From assembly GCA_021809225.1 (NCBI GenBank), contig JAKBAL010000054.1, positions 1 through 9,087 on the forward strand: DNA of 9,087 bases, written 5' to 3'. Shown in pieces: positions 6,384 to 9,087 of this stretch; positions within the stretch are counted from its first letter, which is position 1, and each line of letters begins with the position of its first letter. The translations under genes were made by a program, and so were the position numbers. Below the pieces are notes generated by a model. That model saw only the letters and a program-made list of their open reading frames with translations, had not been told where the DNA came from and did no database searches. This DNA is from Pseudomonadota bacterium. GTDB taxonomy: Bacteria; Pseudomonadota; Alphaproteobacteria; UBA9655.

Positions 6384-7037
6384 TTAAAACTCAATCGAAA
6401 TATGCTGTGTCCCGCCAACTTTTGGGCGAGGCTCTGTTTCAAAATGAATTTGCTCACCCGGCAACAAGAAACTTTCAGAAAGGCGATATTCCCAATAATC
6501 TAAAACACATCCCTCTGTATGCTTATCCAAACACTTTGGATGAAAGGCTTCTCCCATTAATTTAATCTTAAGAGGAGGAATAGGTTGTACCCGGTCGGAT
6601 GTGTTAATCACATCACCAGCAACCTGAACCATGTCAATCGAACCATCTTTATGAATCATGGAAGATGCATTGGCAATGGAAAGCTTTGCGCCCAATGGAC
6701 TCACTTCCAAGCCGATAAGATTATAAAATTTTTCAGATCTGGGCCAAAGCTTTACAACGAAATCTCGTCCAAAAGTTAAAGAGCTGAAGAGGGAAAGCAC
6801 AACCGCAAGAAGGACGATCCATATCAGCCACCCCGATTTCCTTTCAGAAGAAAGACTCGCTCCCACAGCCATATCCATCGTTCCTCTCAGTGGAGAACCA
6901 CTCATAAGGGGCTGTGCATCGGGAGCTTGACGCCATACATGATGACAAGCGAGGCATCTTACTTGCCTCCCTTCTTTAGAGAGCAAACTATCATCAAGCA
7001 TATACCGTTTTAAGCAATTGGGACAAACAACAATCAT
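6384..7037 (-). CDS. MJ0042-type zinc-ribbon single-pass membrane protein
   Basis: A 217-residue protein with three parts. An N-terminal MJ0042/zinc-ribbon-5 finger has Cys5, Cys8, Cys28 and Cys31 in CPNC and CLAC knuckles. A low-complexity linker (about 38-68) follows, and one transmembrane helix spans about 69-90. The C-terminal domain (91-217) resembles the DUF3426-like extracytoplasmic part of such proteins and contains Cys169 and Cys177, which could form a disulfide. Topology is probably finger in the cytoplasm and C-terminal domain in the periplasm. Genes of this type often lie divergent from ftsEX in alphaproteobacteria, as here. Function is unknown; the finger could bind nucleic acid or a protein. 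A good ribosome site (AAGAGGG, nine bases upstream) supports the ATG. It is the first gene of the operon with gmhA, hldE and hemW. Confidence 0.88.
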   Translation of the reverse strand: MIVVCPNCLKRYMLDDSLLSKEGRQVRCLACHHVWRQAPDAQPLMSGSPLRGTMDMAVGASLSSERKSGWLIWIVLLAVVLSLFSSLTFGRDFVVKLWPRSEKFYNLIGLEVSPLGAKLSIANASSMIHKDGSIDMVQVAGDVINTSDRVQPIPPLKIKLMGEAFHPKCLDKHTEGCVLDYWEYRLSESFLLPGEQIHFETEPRPKVGGTQHISIEF

Positions 7038-7070
7038 TAAATGAATCCCTCTTACATATATTCTTCTTTG

Positions 7071-7099
7071 GTTATATGCTCTTTATAAGAATGGTGCAA
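7071..7099 (-). promoter_or_regulatory. Candidate promoter for the zinc-ribbon-gmhA-hldE-hemW operon
   Basis: On the minus strand, TTGCAC (7094-7099) and TATAAC (7071-7076) are separated by exactly 17 bp. The -10 matches 5 of 6 and the -35 matches the key TTG. Transcription would begin near 7064, giving a leader of roughly 27 bases before the zinc-ribbon start. Spacing and location are good, but the -35 is weak. Confidence 0.45.
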
Positions 7100-7161
7100 G
7101 CTAGACGACGTTTTTCTCTTGTGTCATTGTAACTATTCACCCGTTTGTGCCTCGCTTTGTA

Positions 7162-7195
7162 AGAAAGGCTTTGTTTTTCAAGGAAAAACCTTTCT
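7162..7195. other. Imperfect hairpin in the divergent spacer
   Basis: AGAAAGG (7162-7168) and TTTTTC (7174-7179) pair with GAAAAACCTTTCT (7183-7195), giving 13 base pairs around an AAG loop with a five-base bulge (CTTTG). No T-run follows on either strand, so it is not a standard terminator. It could be a protein-binding dyad or part of a long leader. The rest of 7100-7222 shows nothing I can name. Confidence 0.45.
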
Positions 7196-7222
7196 AAGGC
7201 AAGGACACGTGTGAGAAGAAAA

Positions 7223-7252
7223 TTGATTTTACTATGTGCCATTTTGTATTAC
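7223..7252 (+). promoter_or_regulatory. Weak candidate promoter for ftsE
   Basis: TTGATT (7223-7228) and TATTAC (7247-7252) are spaced 18 bp apart, each a partial sigma-70 match, and would give a start near 7259, only about 16 bases before the ftsE start codon. The ribosome site AAGGATAAGG (7261-7270) would then be at the very 5' end of the transcript. Confidence 0.3.
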
Positions 7253-7274
7253 ATATTAAAAAGGATAAGGTATT

Positions 7275-7958
7275 GTGTCAGAAATGATTGCACAATTGGT
7301 AGGTATAGGTCATCAATATAAAGAGGGCCCTGAAATTTTTAAAGGCGTAACTTTTAATATTGAAAAAGGGTCTTTTCGTTTTCTTACGGGCCCCAGTGGT
7401 TCAGGGAAATCGTCTCTCCTAAAGATTTTATATTTAGGGCTAAACCCTACTTGGGGCAGCCTCAATCTGTTTGGAGAAGATACTTTTAAAATGAAGCCCT
7501 TGCTGTTACCTCTCCTTCGGCAAAAGATAGGAGTTGTTTTTCAGGAATTTAAACTTTTAGACCATTTAAAAATTGTGGATAATGTCTCCCTTCCTTTAAG
7601 GGTGCGAGGAGTTGAAGCAAGAAGAGGTCGCAAGCATGCTCAAGAACTTTTAGATTGGGTAGGACTTGGAGATTGCATTGAATCTTATCCCCCCTCTCTT
7701 TCAGGAGGTCAAAAACAGCGCGTAGCTATAGCACGAGCTGTTATTACTCGGCCTCAACTTCTTTTGGCGGATGAGCCGACTGGCAACGTAGATGATGAGA
7801 TGGCTACGAAGCTGCTTTATCTCTTTGAAGAATTGAATAAAATGGGCACAGCCATTGTTATTGCAACACACAACTCACGGATTCTAGAAAGATTCTCTTA
7901 CCCTCAGATTACGATTAGGGATGGAACACTTCTTAATCTTCCACTGAAGGTGACTTAA
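7275..7958 (+). CDS. ftsE: Cell-division ATP-binding protein FtsE
   Basis: A 227-residue ABC-type ATPase that partners FtsX at the divisome; the FtsEX complex couples ATP hydrolysis to activation of peptidoglycan hydrolases. Motifs in order: Walker A TGPSGSGKSS (38-47), Q-loop VVFQEF with Gln90, signature SLSGGQKQR (141-149), Walker B LLLADE (162-167) with catalytic Glu167, D-loop TGNVD, and H-loop His199. Length and the PTGN segment fit FtsE rather than a generic importer ATPase, and the ftsX partner follows directly. The start is taken as the GTG at 7275-7277, supported by AAGGATAAGG just upstream; an ATG three codons later would be too far from it. First gene of the rightward unit. Confidence 0.95.
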   Translation: MSEMIAQLVGIGHQYKEGPEIFKGVTFNIEKGSFRFLTGPSGSGKSSLLKILYLGLNPTWGSLNLFGEDTFKMKPLLLPLLRQKIGVVFQEFKLLDHLKIVDNVSLPLRVRGVEARRGRKHAQELLDWVGLGDCIESYPPSLSGGQKQRVAIARAVITRPQLLLADEPTGNVDDEMATKLLYLFEELNKMGTAIVIATHNSRILERFSYPQITIRDGTLLNLPLKVT

Positions 7959-8827
7959 TGAGTAACAGACAAGATCTTCCTTTGAAAAACGATATTGCCG
8001 CTCGCTTTGTGCCAAAAATTGTAGCCTTAATGGTGTATTTAGGGACTCTTTGTTTTGTATTCACTCTTTTTATGGTTCATTCAACTCAATCGTGGAAAAC
8101 GCAATTTACAACAGATTTATCCATTGAAGTTCCGACATTTCCTGAAACTTCATCCAGTGCATTGCAGTTGCGTATTCTTCAATTTTTGAATCGGACTCCC
8201 GGTGTCCATCATGCTTCGGCTATTCCTCAAAAGGAAATGGAACATCTTTTCCACTCTCTTTTAGGAAAAGAGATTAATCCAGACCTTATTTCATTGCCGA
8301 TTGTTATTGATGTAACCCTTGATGGAAAAGAAACAGTTGATATACAAACTCTTGAAGCCCATTTAAAAAATATTTCTCCCCACATTGAAGTCATGGATCA
8401 CCGGGCTTGGCAAAGTCAGGTTTCAAATTTAATCCACACAGTTGTCTTACTCGCATTAATGATAACGTCCCTCATTTTATTTGCAGCTCTTGCGACGACA
8501 ACCTTTGCAACGCGCACGAGCCTCCTCATTCATCGCCAAATCATTGAGGTTTTGAGCCTCATCGGAGCTACGAATTCTTATATTGCAAATCAATTCCAAA
8601 TAAACGCGCTTAAACAAGGGCTTTTTGCAAGTACTTTGGGATCTTTTTTTGGTTTTTTAACTTTTTTGGGGATTGCCACGCTTTTAGAGAAAACAGGTTT
8701 TCCCTTTGTTGTTAAGTCTTCTTTCTTTTTTCAAGCCGCTTGTATTTTTCTTCTGGCTCCTTTTCTCACATCCTTTTCTATGATGCTGTCGGTCCGTTGG
8801 GCAGTTATGAAGGCTCTTCGACTATGA
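7958..8827 (+). CDS. ftsX: Cell-division protein FtsX
   Basis: A 289-residue inner-membrane partner of FtsE with the usual FtsX plan: cytoplasmic N-terminus, transmembrane helix 1 at about 21-41, a periplasmic loop of roughly 115 residues (42-158) that in the family contacts hydrolase regulators, then helices at about 159-183, 221-243 and 255-277. The cytoplasmic segment EVLSLIGATNSYIANQFQ (197-214) is the conserved FtsX coupling region. Its ATG shares one base with the ftsE stop (TAATG), implying translational coupling. In many alphaproteobacteria the periplasmic amidase-activator partner is EnvC-like or unknown; none is encoded here. The last bases overlap the following gmhB start. Confidence 0.95.
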   Translation: MSNRQDLPLKNDIAARFVPKIVALMVYLGTLCFVFTLFMVHSTQSWKTQFTTDLSIEVPTFPETSSSALQLRILQFLNRTPGVHHASAIPQKEMEHLFHSLLGKEINPDLISLPIVIDVTLDGKETVDIQTLEAHLKNISPHIEVMDHRAWQSQVSNLIHTVVLLALMITSLILFAALATTTFATRTSLLIHRQIIEVLSLIGATNSYIANQFQINALKQGLFASTLGSFFGFLTFLGIATLLEKTGFPFVVKSSFFFQAACIFLLAPFLTSFSMMLSVRWAVMKALRL

Positions 8828-9087
8828 AACTTGTTCTTTTAGATAGAGATGGTGTGATCAATGTGGATCGGCCAGATTCAGTAAAGTCAAGAGATGAATT
8901 TGTGATATTACCAGGAGTGATTCCTGCAATTAAGCTTTTGAATGAGGCCTCAATTCCCATTGCTATTGTCACGAATCAAGCCGTTGTGGGGCGAGGAGAA
9001 CTGACGCCAGAAGGTTTAGAGGGCATACATGCATACTTTAAAGATATTTTGAAAAGGCAAGGGGCCTTTATTGATAAAATATATACC
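8824..9087 (+). CDS. gmhB: D-glycero-beta-D-manno-heptose-1,7-bisphosphate 7-phosphatase, N-terminal part (cut by window edge)
   Basis: The first 88 codons of a HAD-IIIA phosphatase. Motif I DRDGVIN (7-13) carries the nucleophile Asp7 and acid Asp9. VTNQ (49-52) is motif II with Thr50, and VGRGELT matches the NQ-x-x-x-GRG pattern of GmhB/HisB-type enzymes. The family removes the C7 phosphate between the two HldE reactions. The zinc-binding cysteine loop and motifs III-IV lie beyond the window, so a related HAD-IIIA enzyme such as a histidinol-phosphatase cannot be fully excluded, although gmhA and hldE nearby favour heptose. The ATG overlaps the ftsX stop (ATGA), indicating coupled translation in an ftsE-ftsX-gmhB operon. 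NQAVVGRG differs from the more common NQSGIGRG. Confidence 0.85.
   Translation, partial: MKLVLLDRDGVINVDRPDSVKSRDEFVILPGVIPAIKLLNEASIPIAIVTNQAVVGRGELTPEGLEGIHAYFKDILKRQGAFIDKIYT

Noticed and set aside
7162..7195. Hairpin in the spacer considered as a rho-independent terminator
   Set aside because: It lies upstream of both divergent genes and no U-tract follows on either strand.

Overview
The window looks like a core chromosomal segment of an AT-leaning Gram-negative alphaproteobacterium. Three things point that way: a DUF3576 lipoprotein directly upstream of leuS, an LppC/LpoA-like lipoprotein, and an MJ0042 zinc-ribbon membrane protein divergent from ftsEX. AT-rich spacers and compact overlapping genes would fit a host-associated order such as Holosporales. 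That placement is inference only; no marker here proves it.

Layout. Minus strand, 1-1151: a DUF3576 lipoprotein gene followed by leuS, which runs off the left edge. A 235-bp divergent spacer (1152-1386) follows. Plus strand, 1387-3125: an LppC/penicillin-binding-protein-activator-like lipoprotein, then a small secreted protein that is very rich in cysteine. Minus strand, 3138-7037: a tight operon read right to left as zinc-ribbon membrane protein, gmhA, hldE, hemW. A second divergent spacer (7038-7274) carries a likely promoter for that operon and an imperfect hairpin. Plus strand, 7275-9087: ftsE, ftsX and the 5' part of a gmhB-like phosphatase gene, linked by TAATG and ATGA overlaps.

How the genes fit together. 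gmhA (sedoheptulose-7-phosphate isomerase), hldE (heptose-7-phosphate kinase plus heptose-1-phosphate adenylyltransferase) and gmhB (heptose-1,7-bisphosphate phosphatase) cover every step to ADP-D,D-heptose for the lipopolysaccharide core. The epimerase hldD is not in the window. The heptose genes are split over two divergent units, and gmhB is coupled to the ftsEX division/peptidoglycan genes. Envelope biogenesis is therefore the common theme, with leuS and hemW as housekeeping neighbours.

Most of the window is ordinary core genome. The accessory-looking part is 2566-3172. A 28-cysteine exported protein sits between the true 3' end of lppC and a second, diverged copy of that same 3' end, which still reads in the lppC frame to a stop codon. 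This looks like the scar of an insertion, allele replacement or duplication between lppC and hemW. A second point of interest is GmhA, where Gln replaces the usual fourth zinc-ligand/catalytic histidine. I saw no tRNA, rRNA, CRISPR array, transposase or convincing rho-independent terminator.
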